Source: Streptomyces sp. CB02959
Lineage (GTDB): Bacteria > Actinomycetota > Actinomycetes > Streptomycetales > Streptomycetaceae
DNA length: 64,000 bases
Assembly (NCBI RefSeq): GCF_002803155.1
Contig: NZ_NNBP01000001.1
Coordinates: 186,001 to 250,000, forward strand
Direction of reading: 5' to 3'
In this document: piece by piece, positions 35,302-45,300 of the stretch
Position numbering within the stretch: position 1 is the stretch's first letter
Layout: every line of letters begins with the position of its first letter
Program-made: the position numbers and the translations under genes
The notes under the pieces: model-generated
What the model was told of the DNA's origin: nothing
The model's database searches: none
Seen by the model: only the letters and a program-made list of their open reading frames with translations

Positions 35302-38220
35302 TCAAGTGGGTGGGACAGAGGTCTCACTATTTGGGCGCAACGGGGGATGCGCCAACGCCTCCGGGCCGGGCACCGCACCGTGCCGGACCGGTCGGCTGCC
35401 GCTGAGCACCACCGCCCGACCCTGGCCGGTCAGGTCCGGCACCGGGTAGCTGCCGCGGGTCAGCGCCCGGCGCAGCCGGGCCTCGTCCAGCGGCCCGGAG
35501 AAGGCCAGCCCCATGCCGTGCGTGCACCCCATGGAGCGCAGTGCCAGCACCTGTTCGGGCAGGTCGACACCCTCCGCGACCGACTGCATGCCGAGGTCGG
35601 AGGTGATCCGCAGCAGCCCGGCAGTGATCTTGTTCAGCCGGGCGGACTCCACCACGCCGTCGATCAGCCCGCGGTCCAGCCGCAGGACGTCGATGGGGAG
35701 CCGGCGCAGCGCGCTCATCGCGGCGTAACCGCTGCCGAAGCCGTCCAGGGCGGTCCGTACGCCCAGTCGGCGCAGTGCGACCAGTCGGCGCTCCAGGTCG
35801 TCGAGCGGGATCCGGGGGTCACTTTCGGACAGTTCCAGGACGAGTGCGCCGGAGGGGAGGCCGTGCCGGGCGAGCAGCGCCTCGATGGCCTTGGGGGTCA
35901 GTGCGCGGTCCAGCAGGCGTCGGGCGGAGAGCCGGACCGCGACCGGCACCTGGTGGCCGGCGCGGTGTCGCGCGGCGGCCTGCTCCACGGCCTCCTCCAG
36001 CTGCCAGCGGCCCAGCTCGGCGGCGCGCTCGCCGCCCTCGTCGGTGAGCCGCCCGCGGTCGCCGACCCGGAGGAACTCGGCCGGGGTGAACAGGATGCCC
36101 TCGGCGGACCGCCAGCGGGCGTGTGCGGCGACCGCGGTGATCCGGCCGCTGGCCAGCTCGACCACCGGCTGGTGCAGCAGCGCGAACTCGCCGTCCTGGA
36201 GGGCGGTGCGGAGCTTGCTGGCGAGTTCGGCGCGGTGCGCGACCTCGTCCTGCATCTGCGGGGCGTAGAGCTCGACCCGGCCCTTGCCAGCCTGCTTGGC
36301 GCGGTACATCGCCAGGTCGGCGTTGCGCAGCAGGCCCGCCGGGCTGACGCCTGGTTCGGCGAAGGCGACGCCGATGCTGGCCGCGACCCGGACGTCCCGG
36401 CCGTCGATGCGGTACGGGTCGGAGAGCCGCACCCGCAGCCGGTCGGCGATCTCCAGGATGCGGAACTCCCGGGCCGCGCGGTCGCGGGTGCCGTCGCCGG
36501 TGATGAGGGCGGCGAACTCGTCGCCACCGAGCCGGGCCGCTATGTCGCCGGCCCGCACCGATTCCGCGAGCCGGCGGGCCGCCTGGATCAGCAGCTCGTC
36601 GCCCGCCTGGTGGCCGATGGTGTCGTTGACCTGCTTGAAGCCGTCGAGGTCGATGTAGAGCACGGCGGTGTCGTGGTCGGTGGACCGGCGGCCGGTGACG
36701 GCCTTGGTGACGCGCTCGGTGAACAGCGCGCGGTTGGGCAGGTCGGTGAGCGCGTCGTGCGAGGCGTTGTGCTGGAGCTGGGCCTGGAGCCGGACGCGCT
36801 CGGTGACGTCGCGGGAGTTGAAGATCAGGCCGCCGTGGTGGCGGTTGACCGTGGACTCGACGTTGAGCCAGCCGTCACCGCCGACGCGCTGCCCGCCGGC
36901 CCGGAAGCGGCACTCGATCCGGGTGGTCGGCTCGGCCTCGGGCGAGGCGGCGAGGAACCGGCGGACCTCGTGGACCACCCGGCCCAGGTCCTCGGGGTGG
37001 ATCAGCGAGGCCAGCTCGGAGCCGACCAGCTCCTCCGCGTCGCGGCCGTAGACCCCGGCGGCGGCGGGGCTCACGTACCGCAGCACCCCGGTCGGTGCGG
37101 CGATCATGATGACGTCGCTGGAGCCCTGCACCAGGGAGCGGAAGTGGTTCTCCTTCTGCGCGAGTTCCTGGGTGAGGGTGATGTTGTCGAGGAGCATGAT
37201 GCCCTGCCGGACGACCAGGGCCAGGACGACCGCGCAGCCGGTGAAGAGCACCACGCGGTCGATGCGGCGCCCGTCCAGGACGTTGGTGAGGATGCCCAGG
37301 GTGCAGACGGCCGCGGCCAGATACGGGGTCAGGGCGGCCAGCGAGCCCGCGATGGGGCGGCTGCCGGGCAGCTGCGGGCGGCGCACCGTCTGCCGGGGGT
37401 CCTCGGCGGCGGTCTCCGCGCCGGACCGGCGGCCCACCCACGGGGCGTACGCGAAGAGCATCGAGCCGGCGAACCAGCCGGCGTCCAGGATCTGGCCGGA
37501 GCGGTAGTGGTCGTGCAGCAGCGGGGAGCTGAACAGCGCGTCGCACAGCACCGTCAGCGCCAGTGCGGCGATCGCGGTGTTGATCGCCGAGCGGTGCACG
37601 GAGGAGCGCCGGAAGTGCAGCGCCAGGACCATGCTGACCAGCACGATGTCCAGCAGCGGGTAGGCCAGCGAGAGGGCGCTCTGGGCGACTGAGCGGCCCT
37701 GGAAGTGCGCGGTGTGCGCGAGCGCCAGGCTCCAGGAGATGGTCAGCAGGGAGCCGGCGATCAGCCAGGCGTCGAGGCCGAGGCAGACCCAACCGGCCCT
37801 GGTCACCGGCCGCTTGGCGAGCACCAGCAGGCCGACGATGGCCGGCGGCGCGAACATCAGGAAGCAGAAGTCGGCCAGGGACGGGCTGGGTACGGCGGCG
37901 CCCTGGACGACCTCGTACCAGCCCCAGACGCCGTTGCCGAGTCCGGCCATCCCGGAGGAGAGGGCGAACAGCACCCAGGCCGGGCGGAAGGGGGTGGCGT
38001 ACCTGCGGGCGTAGAGACCGCAGGAGACGGCGGCGACGAGGGCGGCCAGGCTGAGCCCGAAGTCCCCCATGATCACGGCCATCCGCGGTGAGCCCCAACC
38101 CACCACGGAGCCGACGGCGTAGCCGCCGCAGACGACGGCCAGTGCGACCTGCGGCACCGGACTCGGGGCACCGCCGGCCTGCGCGGGCGACCTGGAGAGC
38201 ATGGCCCCCGGGGCGCTCAC
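35302..38220 (-). CDS. Membrane PAS-GGDEF-EAL protein with a degenerate EAL domain
   Basis: A 972-aa c-di-GMP signalling protein. Roughly ten N-terminal membrane helices (~residues 20-340) are followed by a PAS domain (~365-480) and a GGDEF domain with intact RLGGDEFAAL and DLDGFKQVND, so a diguanylate cyclase is likely. In the EAL domain, the EAL triad reads AAH, the DDFGTG-type motif reads DGFGSG, and the conserved Asn of the N-V-S segment is lost, so phosphodiesterase activity is unlikely. It may be the orthologue of S. venezuelae CdgC; I am not certain. The GTG at 38220 has GGGAGAG upstream; an ATG at 38328 is an alternative. Confidence 0.88.
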   Translation of the reverse strand: MSAPGAMLSRSPAQAGGAPSPVPQVALAVVCGGYAVGSVVGWGSPRMAVIMGDFGLSLAALVAAVSCGLYARRYATPFRPAWVLFALSSGMAGLGNGVWGWYEVVQGAAVPSPSLADFCFLMFAPPAIVGLLVLAKRPVTRAGWVCLGLDAWLIAGSLLTISWSLALAHTAHFQGRSVAQSALSLAYPLLDIVLVSMVLALHFRRSSVHRSAINTAIAALALTVLCDALFSSPLLHDHYRSGQILDAGWFAGSMLFAYAPWVGRRSGAETAAEDPRQTVRRPQLPGSRPIAGSLAALTPYLAAAVCTLGILTNVLDGRRIDRVVLFTGCAVVLALVVRQGIMLLDNITLTQELAQKENHFRSLVQGSSDVIMIAAPTGVLRYVSPAAAGVYGRDAEELVGSELASLIHPEDLGRVVHEVRRFLAASPEAEPTTRIECRFRAGGQRVGGDGWLNVESTVNRHHGGLIFNSRDVTERVRLQAQLQHNASHDALTDLPNRALFTERVTKAVTGRRSTDHDTAVLYIDLDGFKQVNDTIGHQAGDELLIQAARRLAESVRAGDIAARLGGDEFAALITGDGTRDRAAREFRILEIADRLRVRLSDPYRIDGRDVRVAASIGVAFAEPGVSPAGLLRNADLAMYRAKQAGKGRVELYAPQMQDEVAHRAELASKLRTALQDGEFALLHQPVVELASGRITAVAAHARWRSAEGILFTPAEFLRVGDRGRLTDEGGERAAELGRWQLEEAVEQAAARHRAGHQVPVAVRLSARRLLDRALTPKAIEALLARHGLPSGALVLELSESDPRIPLDDLERRLVALRRLGVRTALDGFGSGYAAMSALRRLPIDVLRLDRGLIDGVVESARLNKITAGLLRITSDLGMQSVAEGVDLPEQVLALRSMGCTHGMGLAFSGPLDEARLRRALTRGSYPVPDLTGQGRAVVLSGSRPVRHGAVPGPEALAHPPLRPNSETSVPPT

Positions 38221-38493
38221 CGTACTCTCCCGTTCTTCCGGGCCGGGCCGCTTCGGGAACAGCGGGCGCGGGGCCCTGGTGGCTTTGCTGCGGGCGGTCG
38301 TGGATCGCGTGTCTCGCGGATCATCCATCGGCAGTACATCGCCCGTCGCCCCCCTCGGTTCCGGATCTTTCGTATCGCGCCGTGACGATCCGACGCATCC
38401 CCGCTCGGGACGATACACCAGATCCGTCACTCAGGGACATAGTGCCTCTACGGAGCGTAACGACCTAGGGATTTGTGGATACGGAGAGCAGCC

Positions 38494-39486
38494 CTACGGC
38501 CTCGTAGAGCGATCCACTGCGGATTCCGGTGCGGTGGCGACGACGTGCCGGACGGGCTCGCCGGCCGCGAAAAGCGCCAACTGACCGCGCAGCAGCCGCT
38601 TCGCACGGGGCAGGAAGGCAGAGCTGGGGCCGCCGACGTGTGGAGTGATGAGCACGCCGGGAGCGTGCCACAGCGGATGGCCGGTTGGCAGGGGTTCCGG
38701 ATCGGTGACGTCGAGGGCGGCGCGGAGTCGCCCCGACTCCAGTTCGGCGAGGAGCGCGGCGGTGTCGACGATCGGCCCGCGGGCGACGTTCACCAGGAGT
38801 GCGCCGTCCTTCATCCGGGCCAGGAAATCACGTCCGACCAGGCCATGTGTCTGCTCGGTGAGAGGTGTGGCGAGGATGACGACGTCCGCGGCGGGCACGA
38901 GGGCGGTCAGCTCGGACAGTGGATGCACCGGACCGCGCACGGTGTCACGTGCGGTGCGCGCGATGCGCATCACCCGCGCGCATTCGAAGGGCATGAGCCG
39001 GTCCTCGATGGCACTGCCGATCGAACCATAGCCCACAATGAGGACCGACTTGTCGGCGAGCGCCGGGCGGAACTCCGGTCGCCACTCGCCCGCGTCCTGC
39101 GCTCGGACGAAGCCCGGGACGCCGCGCAGCGCCGCCAGCGTCAGGGTGAGCGCCAGCTCGGCGGTGCTGGCGTCGTGCAGGCCGCGGGCGTTGCACAACC
39201 GGGCACCGGGCGGCAGGTGGGCCAGCCCGGGGAGCATGTGGTCGATGCCGGCCGTGAGGGCCTGCACCACGCGCACCCGGGTCATCAGCGACAGCGCGCG
39301 CAGGCAGACGTCGGCGGACTTCATGTACGGGACGGCGTAGAAGACGCACCGCGCGGGGTCGGCCGGATAGTCGGGACCGGCGTCCCAGTGGACGTAGTTG
39401 AGGCCGTCGGGGAGACCGTCGATCTCGTCTGGCGGGATCGGGAGCCATACGTCGCCGGGGGTCGCGTGCGGGTCTGCTGTTGCCAT
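38494..39486 (-). CDS. D-isomer-specific 2-hydroxyacid dehydrogenase
   Basis: A 330-aa NAD(P)-dependent oxidoreductase. The Rossmann motif is VGYGSIGSAIEDRL. The catalytic Arg lies in VNVARGPIVDT, the Glu in DVTDPEPLP, and the His in ITPHVGGPSSAFLPR. It is shorter than SerA and has no ACT domain. It resembles glyoxylate/hydroxypyruvate or phosphoglycerate-like reductases, but the substrate is open. It is divergent from an aldo-keto reductase across an 88-bp region. Confidence 0.92.
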   Translation of the reverse strand: MATADPHATPGDVWLPIPPDEIDGLPDGLNYVHWDAGPDYPADPARCVFYAVPYMKSADVCLRALSLMTRVRVVQALTAGIDHMLPGLAHLPPGARLCNARGLHDASTAELALTLTLAALRGVPGFVRAQDAGEWRPEFRPALADKSVLIVGYGSIGSAIEDRLMPFECARVMRIARTARDTVRGPVHPLSELTALVPAADVVILATPLTEQTHGLVGRDFLARMKDGALLVNVARGPIVDTAALLAELESGRLRAALDVTDPEPLPTGHPLWHAPGVLITPHVGGPSSAFLPRAKRLLRGQLALFAAGEPVRHVVATAPESAVDRSTRP

Positions 39487-39506
39487 GGGCCGAGGCTATG
39501 CGAAGA

Positions 39507-39534
39507 GACGTTTGGTTCAGACGTTAGTTTGGTC
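39507..39534. promoter_or_regulatory. Interleaved direct repeats between two redox genes
   Basis: AGACGTT occurs at 39507 and 39520 (13-bp step), and GTTTGGT at 39511 and 39528 (17-bp step). They lie within the 88-bp divergent region between the 2-hydroxyacid dehydrogenase and the aldo-keto reductase. This may be a shared operator. Confidence 0.3.
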
Positions 39535-39574
39535 TGGCCCTTGATCGGGGGCGAGGGGACGGAGGCACGACCAG

Positions 39575-40615
39575 GTGGAGCGCAGGACAATCGGCGCGGC
39601 GGCCCTGGAGGTGGGCGCGATCGGCCTCGGCTGCATGCCGATGAGCTGGGGGTACAGCGCTTCGCAGCGCAGCAGGGAGGGGTCGGAACGGGCGCTGCAC
39701 GCCGCGCTCGACCGGGGGTGCAGTCTGCTGGACACCGCCGACATGTACGGCCCGTTCACCAACGAGCTGCTGGTGGGGCGGGTGCTCAAGGAGCGGCGGC
39801 GGGACGCCTTCGTCGCGACCAAGTGCGGGCTGCTCGCCGGCGACCAGCACATCGTCGCCAACGGGCGGCCCGGCTACATCAAGCGTGCCTGCGACGCCTC
39901 GCTGCGGCGGCTCCAGACCGACCACATCGACCTCTACCAACTGCACCGGGCGGACCCCGAGGTGCCCATCGAGGAGACCTGGGGGGCGATGGCGGAGCTG
40001 GTGGCGGCCGGGAAGGTGCGGGCGCTGGGGCTGTCCGCGGTGGGGGCGCGCGCCGCGCGGACGCCGCGGGCCCTCCGGGACGGGCGGTTGGTACCCGGCG
40101 GCCGGGGGCTGCGCGGCGCGGGGCTGCACACCGGCACGCTGCGCCAACTGGAGCGCGTCCAGCAGGTGTTCCCGGTGAGCAGTGTGCAGGCGGAGCTGTC
40201 GGTGTGGTCGCCGGAGGCGCTGGCGGAGCTGCTGCCGTGGTGCGAGTCGCGCGGGGTGGGGTTTCTGGCGGCGATGCCGCTGGGCAACGGCTTCCTGACC
40301 GGCACCCTCACCCCGGGGCAGGGCTTCGAGCCGGAGGACATACGGGCCCGGCACCCGCGTTTCACCGCCGAGATGATGGCCGCCAACCAGCCGGTGGTGG
40401 CCGGACTGCGCCGGGTCGGCGCCCGCCACGGGGCCGCTCCCGGGCAGGTGGCGCTGGCCTGGGTGCTGGCCCAGGGGCGCCATGTGGTCCCCGTCCCCGG
40501 TACGAAGAAGGAGCGCTGGGCGGCGCAGAACGCCAAGGCGGCGGAACTGGTGCTCGGCCCCGAGGACCTGCGGGAGATCGCCGCGCTGCCACCGGCGCGG
40601 GAGTCCTGGTACTGA
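39575..40615 (+). CDS. Aldo/keto reductase with an internal insertion
   Basis: A 346-aa NADPH-dependent TIM-barrel oxidoreductase. The catalytic tetrad is visible: Asp and Tyr in LLDTADMYGPFTNE, Lys in VATKCG, His in LYQLHRADPEVPIEE. The C-terminal VPVPGTKKERWAAQNA is the cofactor loop. Between LGLSAVGA and LRQLERVQQ it carries ~30 extra residues (Arg/Gly/Leu-rich) not seen in the paralogue at 54.7 kb. The GTG has GGAGG ~10 nt upstream. Substrate unknown. Confidence 0.9.
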   Translation: MERRTIGAAALEVGAIGLGCMPMSWGYSASQRSREGSERALHAALDRGCSLLDTADMYGPFTNELLVGRVLKERRRDAFVATKCGLLAGDQHIVANGRPGYIKRACDASLRRLQTDHIDLYQLHRADPEVPIEETWGAMAELVAAGKVRALGLSAVGARAARTPRALRDGRLVPGGRGLRGAGLHTGTLRQLERVQQVFPVSSVQAELSVWSPEALAELLPWCESRGVGFLAAMPLGNGFLTGTLTPGQGFEPEDIRARHPRFTAEMMAANQPVVAGLRRVGARHGAAPGQVALAWVLAQGRHVVPVPGTKKERWAAQNAKAAELVLGPEDLREIAALPPARESWY

Positions 40616-40816
40616 GGCGTCGCGCCGGGCCGGTTTCCCACGTCGTCGGCTTCCCGCCGTCGGGGTTCGCCTTCCGCGCCTGCGGCGCGGAGGGGGCGGT
40701 CGGCCCCGTCCCCTCCCGTGAGTGGGTGGAAATCCGGTGGGTGGGGGTTGGGTGAGTGGGTTGGCGGAGGTGGGTGTGGTGTTCTGGTCCCGCCCGTCGA
40801 CGAGAGGACTCCTGCC

Positions 40817-41992
40817 GTGCAACGTCGTTCCCGGATGGCCGTGTTGGCTGCCGCATCGCTGCTCCTGGTGGCGGGGTGTTCGTCCGGTGGGGGGACGGCG
40901 GCGGGGGGTGCGGGGGCCGCCGGGCCGGGGAAGCGGACCGGGACGCCCTCGCCGCGGCCGTCGGCGTCCGCTGCGGTGCCGCCCGCCAAGGGGACGGTGC
41001 GGGTGACCGGGACGCTCGCCACGGGGCTGAAGTCGCCGTGGGGCGTGGCGGTGCTGCCGGGCGGGGACCTGCTGGTGGGTGAGCGGGACACCGGGCGGAT
41101 CGTGCGGGTCGCCGCACACGGCGGGAAGGTCACCGACGTGGGGTCGGTCCCGGGGGTGGCGCCCGGGGGCGAGGGCGGGCTGCTGGGGCTGGCGGTCTCC
41201 TCGTCGTTCGGCACCGACCACCAGGTGTACGCGTACTTCACCACCGCGTCCGACAACCGCATCGCGCGCATGGTCTACGACGAGCGGCGGGACGCGGGCA
41301 ACCAGTTGGGCGCTCCCAACACCATCTTCAAGGGCATCCCCAAGGGCCGGTTCCACAACGGCGGGCGGCTCGCCTTCGGGCCGGACCGGATGCTCTACGC
41401 GAGCACCGGGGAGACCGGTGACAAGGCGCTGGCCCAGGACAAGAAGTCCCCGGCCGGGAAGATCCTGCGGATGACCCCCGACGGCGAGCCGGCGCACGGC
41501 AACCCGGACCCGGACTCGGTGGTGTACGACTACGGGCACCGCAACGTCGAGGGGCTCGCCTGGGACTCCGACAAGCGGCTGTGGGCCTCGGAGTTCGGGC
41601 AGGACGCCTGGGACGAGCTCAATCTGATCGAGCCGGGCCGGAACTACGGCTGGCCGCAGGTCGAGGGGAAGCGGAAGGGCGGTGCGGTGCCGCCGGGGTA
41701 CGCCGACCCGGTGCTGGTGTGGAAGCCCGCGGACGCCTCGCCCAGCGGGCTGGCGTACGCCAAGGGCTCGTTGTGGATGGCGTCGCTGCGGGGCGAGCGG
41801 CTGTGGCGGATCGCGCTGGACGGAACGAGGCCGGTGGCCGCACCGCAGGCGTTCCTCACCGGTGAGTACGGGCGGCTGCGGACCGTGGTGGCGGCCGACG
41901 ACGGGGCGTTGTGGCTGGTCACCAGCAACACGGACGGCCGGGGCGAGCCCCGCAAGGGGGACGACCGGATCCTCCGCCTGGTGGTGAGCTGA
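40817..41992 (+). CDS. Lipoprotein PQQ-type glucose/sorbosone dehydrogenase
   Basis: A 391-aa exported lipoprotein. The signal ends with a lipobox LLLVAGCSS (Cys at ~21), followed by a Gly/Ser/Pro linker. The six-bladed propeller shows family motifs: GLKSPWGVAVLPGGDLLVGE, GEGGLLGLA, FHNGGRLAFGPDRMLY, and YGHRNVEGLAWD. It should oxidise aldose sugars with PQQ or a similar quinone. The GTG at 40817 was chosen because the signal peptide begins there and GAGAGGAC precedes it; an earlier GTG at 40718 gives a Gly/Trp-rich, non-signal head. Confidence 0.9.
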   Translation: MQRRSRMAVLAAASLLLVAGCSSGGGTAAGGAGAAGPGKRTGTPSPRPSASAAVPPAKGTVRVTGTLATGLKSPWGVAVLPGGDLLVGERDTGRIVRVAAHGGKVTDVGSVPGVAPGGEGGLLGLAVSSSFGTDHQVYAYFTTASDNRIARMVYDERRDAGNQLGAPNTIFKGIPKGRFHNGGRLAFGPDRMLYASTGETGDKALAQDKKSPAGKILRMTPDGEPAHGNPDPDSVVYDYGHRNVEGLAWDSDKRLWASEFGQDAWDELNLIEPGRNYGWPQVEGKRKGGAVPPGYADPVLVWKPADASPSGLAYAKGSLWMASLRGERLWRIALDGTRPVAAPQAFLTGEYGRLRTVVAADDGALWLVTSNTDGRGEPRKGDDRILRLVVS

Positions 41993-42091
41993 TCCCGCCG
42001 CTCCCCGTTCGGTCCCCCGGTGCGGCCGGTCTGCCTAGACTCGGCGTCGGGGACGGGTGGATCTGTGAGTGATCGCGCCGAAGGGGGCACC

Positions 42092-42289
42092 GTGTTCAAC
42101 GTCGTGGAGGAACTGTTCGCGCCCGGTGGCAAGCACACCGAGGAGGAGCGCCGGCGGATGACGCTGGTGCTGGACGACGTCGGTGACGGGGACCGCGGGA
42201 AGGGGCCGATCGACCTGGCGTCCGGGGTCGTGGTCGTCCGGCCGCGGCCGGAGCCGCCCGCGCCGGAGGGCTCCGCCGCGGGCAGCTGA
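42092..42289 (+). CDS. DUF6191-type small protein
   Basis: A 65-aa acidic protein reading FNVVEELFAPGGKHTEEERR, then the GPIDLASGVVVVRP block and a Pro-rich end. This layout recurs in many Streptomyces genomes as DUF6191. The GTG at 42092 has AAGGGGG upstream. It converges with the LuxR gene, the stops lying 13 bp apart. Function unknown. Confidence 0.8.
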   Translation: MFNVVEELFAPGGKHTEEERRRMTLVLDDVGDGDRGKGPIDLASGVVVVRPRPEPPAPEGSAAGS

Positions 42290-42302
42290 CCGTCCGGCGG
42301 CG

Positions 42303-45300
42303 CTACGTGGCCGGCGCCGGCTCCTTGTCCGGTGCCGGCTCGGCGAACAACCGCAGCCGGTGGGCGACCGCGCCCGCCTCGCCGCGCCCGGAGACGCCCA
42401 GCTTGGCGAGGATGTTGGAGACGTGGACGCTGGCGGTCTTCGGCGAGATGAACAGCGTGTCGGCGATCTGGCGGTTGCTGCGGCCGTCGGCGACGAGGCG
42501 GAGCACGTCCCGTTCGCGGGGCGTCAGCCCCAGGGACTCGGCGGGGGCGGCGGGCGGCGGTGAGCCGGCCGCGGGGCCGGCCGCGGGTGCCGGCCGGCCG
42601 GCGAGGGGTATCCGGGCGCGCTGGGCGAGGAGTTCGAGTTCGCCGATCAGCGGCTGGGCGCCCATGTCCACCGCGGCGGTGTGCGCCTGGCCGAGCAGCA
42701 GCACGGCGACCTCGCGCGGGGTGCGGCCGTCGAGGCCGAGGGTGGCGCGCTCGGTGCCGTGCAGCAGCGACTCGGCCCAGCGGCGGCAGCACCAGGCCAG
42801 CTCGTGCGGCCGCTCCAGCGGCTCGAAGGCGGCGACCGCCTCGGCCCAGGCGTCGGGGGACTCCCGGCCCTCGGCGCGGCGGAGTTCGGCCTCGACCGCC
42901 GCGCCGTGGGCGTCCCACACCGGGGAGAGCCGGGCCAGCCCCTTGGCGGCGTGGCGGATGCGGGCGAGGATCTCGGGCCGGCCGGGACCGGCGGTGGGCA
43001 GCCCGCGGGCGTCGGCCTCGGCGGTGGTCGCCGACCACAGGAGCGGCCAGGCGTAGCGGTGCAGGCCGGGGGCGAAGCCGGTGTCCAGGGCGACCTGGAC
43101 GAGGATGGCGCGGACGTCCAGGATCCGGCCCTGGCGGGCGGCCAGCCGCAGGGCGTGCCGGGCCATCGGGAGGGCGTGCTGCTGCTGCGGGTCGTGGGTG
43201 CCGTAGTACTCCTGGGCGACGGCCAGTTCGCGCTCGGCGGCGGCGAGGTCGCCCTCGTCCAGGGCGAGGGCGGTGTGGCGGCTGGCGGCCAGGGCCAGGG
43301 CGAGGGAGTTCTGGGCGAGGCGGCGGGCGTCGGCGGCGGCCCGGCCGGCCTCCGCCCAGCGGCCGAGCGACTGCAGGGATTCGGCGCGGTTGCTCAGCAC
43401 CCAACTGGCGGCGTTCTTGAGGCCGTAGCGGGTGGTGAGCTCGATGCCCTGGTCGGTGACGGCCACGGCTTCGCGGGAGCGGCCGACGCCTTCGAGGGTG
43501 CCCGGGAGGTTGATGTGGCCGCGGCCGATGACGGCGAAGTAGCCGCGCTCCACGACCCGGTCGAGGACGGTGCGGAATTCGTCGAGCCCCCCTTCGACGT
43601 CACCGGCGTCCACCCGCAGCCCGGCCAGCGTCACCCGGGAGTTGAGCTCGGCCTCCTCGTCGCCCACCAACCTGGCGAGCTCCACGGCCCGTTCGGCGGT
43701 GGTGAAGGTGCCGGGGCCCGGTTCGTGGAGCATCTGCCAGCTGGCGACGGCGGCCGTCACGGTGGCGTGCACGGAGGACGGCGGCAGTCCGCGCATCAGC
43801 TCCTGGGCCTTGCCCAGGTCCTCCCAGCCGTCGCCGCGGCCGGTGCCCTGGCAGAGCCGGGAGCGCTGCGCCAGGAACCAGGCGGTGCGGAGGGGGTCGT
43901 TCTCGGTGCGCAGATAGCGCAGCGCCCGCTTGGTGATCATGAAGGCGCGCTCGCTGTCGCCGGACAGCCGGGCGGCGACCGCGATCTCGGCGAGCAGGTC
44001 GAGGAAGCGGAGGGCGTCGTCGTCGCAGCCGCAGGCCGGGTACCCCTCGGCGTAGTCGACCGGGCGCACGCCCTGGCGGACCTCCGGCGGGGCGTCGTCC
44101 CACAGCTCCAGGGCGCGGTCCAGCAGCCGCAGTTGCTCGGCGTAGGCGTGGCGGCGGCGGGCCTGTACGGAGGCGGCGAGGACGGCGGGCAGCGCCTTGG
44201 CGGCGTCGTGGGCCTTGTACCAGTAGCTGGCGAGGCGGGTGGCGCAGACCTCGGAGCGGACCAGCGCGGGGTCGGTCTCCAGGGCCTGTGCGTAGCGGCG
44301 GTTGAGGCGGGTGCGTTCGCCGGGCAGCAGGTCGTCGACGACGGCCTCGCGGACCAGGGCGTGCCGGAAGCGGTAGCCGGTGCCGTCCTGGGTGGGGACG
44401 AGGGCGTTGCTGCCGACGGCGGCCCGGAGCGCCTCGATGAGGTCGTCCTCGGGCATCTGGCAGACGGCGGCGAGGAGTTCGTGCTCGACGGTGGAGCCGC
44501 CCTCGGCGGCGATCCGCACCACCCGCTGGGCGTCCTCGGGGAGCGCTTCGACGCGCACCAGGAGCAGGTCGCGCAGGGGGTCGCTGAGGCCGTGGAGGCA
44601 GCCGTCGGCGAGGCCGCGGGCCAGCTCCTCGACGAAGAAGGCATTGCCCTCGGAGCGCTTGAAGACCCGGTCGACGGTGTCCTCCGCGGGCTCGCTGCCC
44701 CGGATGCCGGCGATCTGGGAGCGGACCTCGTCGCGGTTGAAGCGGTTCAGCTCGATGCGGCGGACGGTGCGCATCCGGTCGATCTCGGCGAGGAACGGGC
44801 GCAGCGGGTGGCGGCGGTGGATGTCGTCGGAGCGGTAGGTGGCGACCAGGAGGATGCCGGCGTCGTGGAGGGTGCGCAGGAGGTAGGCGAAAAGCTCGCG
44901 GGTGGAGCGGTCGGCCCAGTGCAGGTCCTCTACGAGGATGACGAGGGTGCGGTGGGCGGCGAGCCGCTCCAGGAGGCGGGCGGTCAGCTCGAAGAGGCGG
45001 GCCCGGCCGACCTCCTCGCCCCGGGTCTCCCCGGCGGGCTCGCCCAATTCCGGGAGGATGCGGGCCAATTCGCCTTCCTGGCCGGAGACGGCGGCGGCCA
45101 GCTCGTCCCGTAGGTGGGCGTTGAGGGTGTGCAGGATCGAGGAGAACGGGGCGAACGGCAGGCCCTCGGAGCCGATTTCGATGCAGCCGCCGAGCGCGAC
45201 CTGCGCGCCGCTGCCGCGGGCCGTCTCGCAGAACTCCTCGATGAGGCGGGTCTTGCCGACCCCGGCCTCGCCCCCGATCAGCAGGGCCTGGGGCTCGCGG

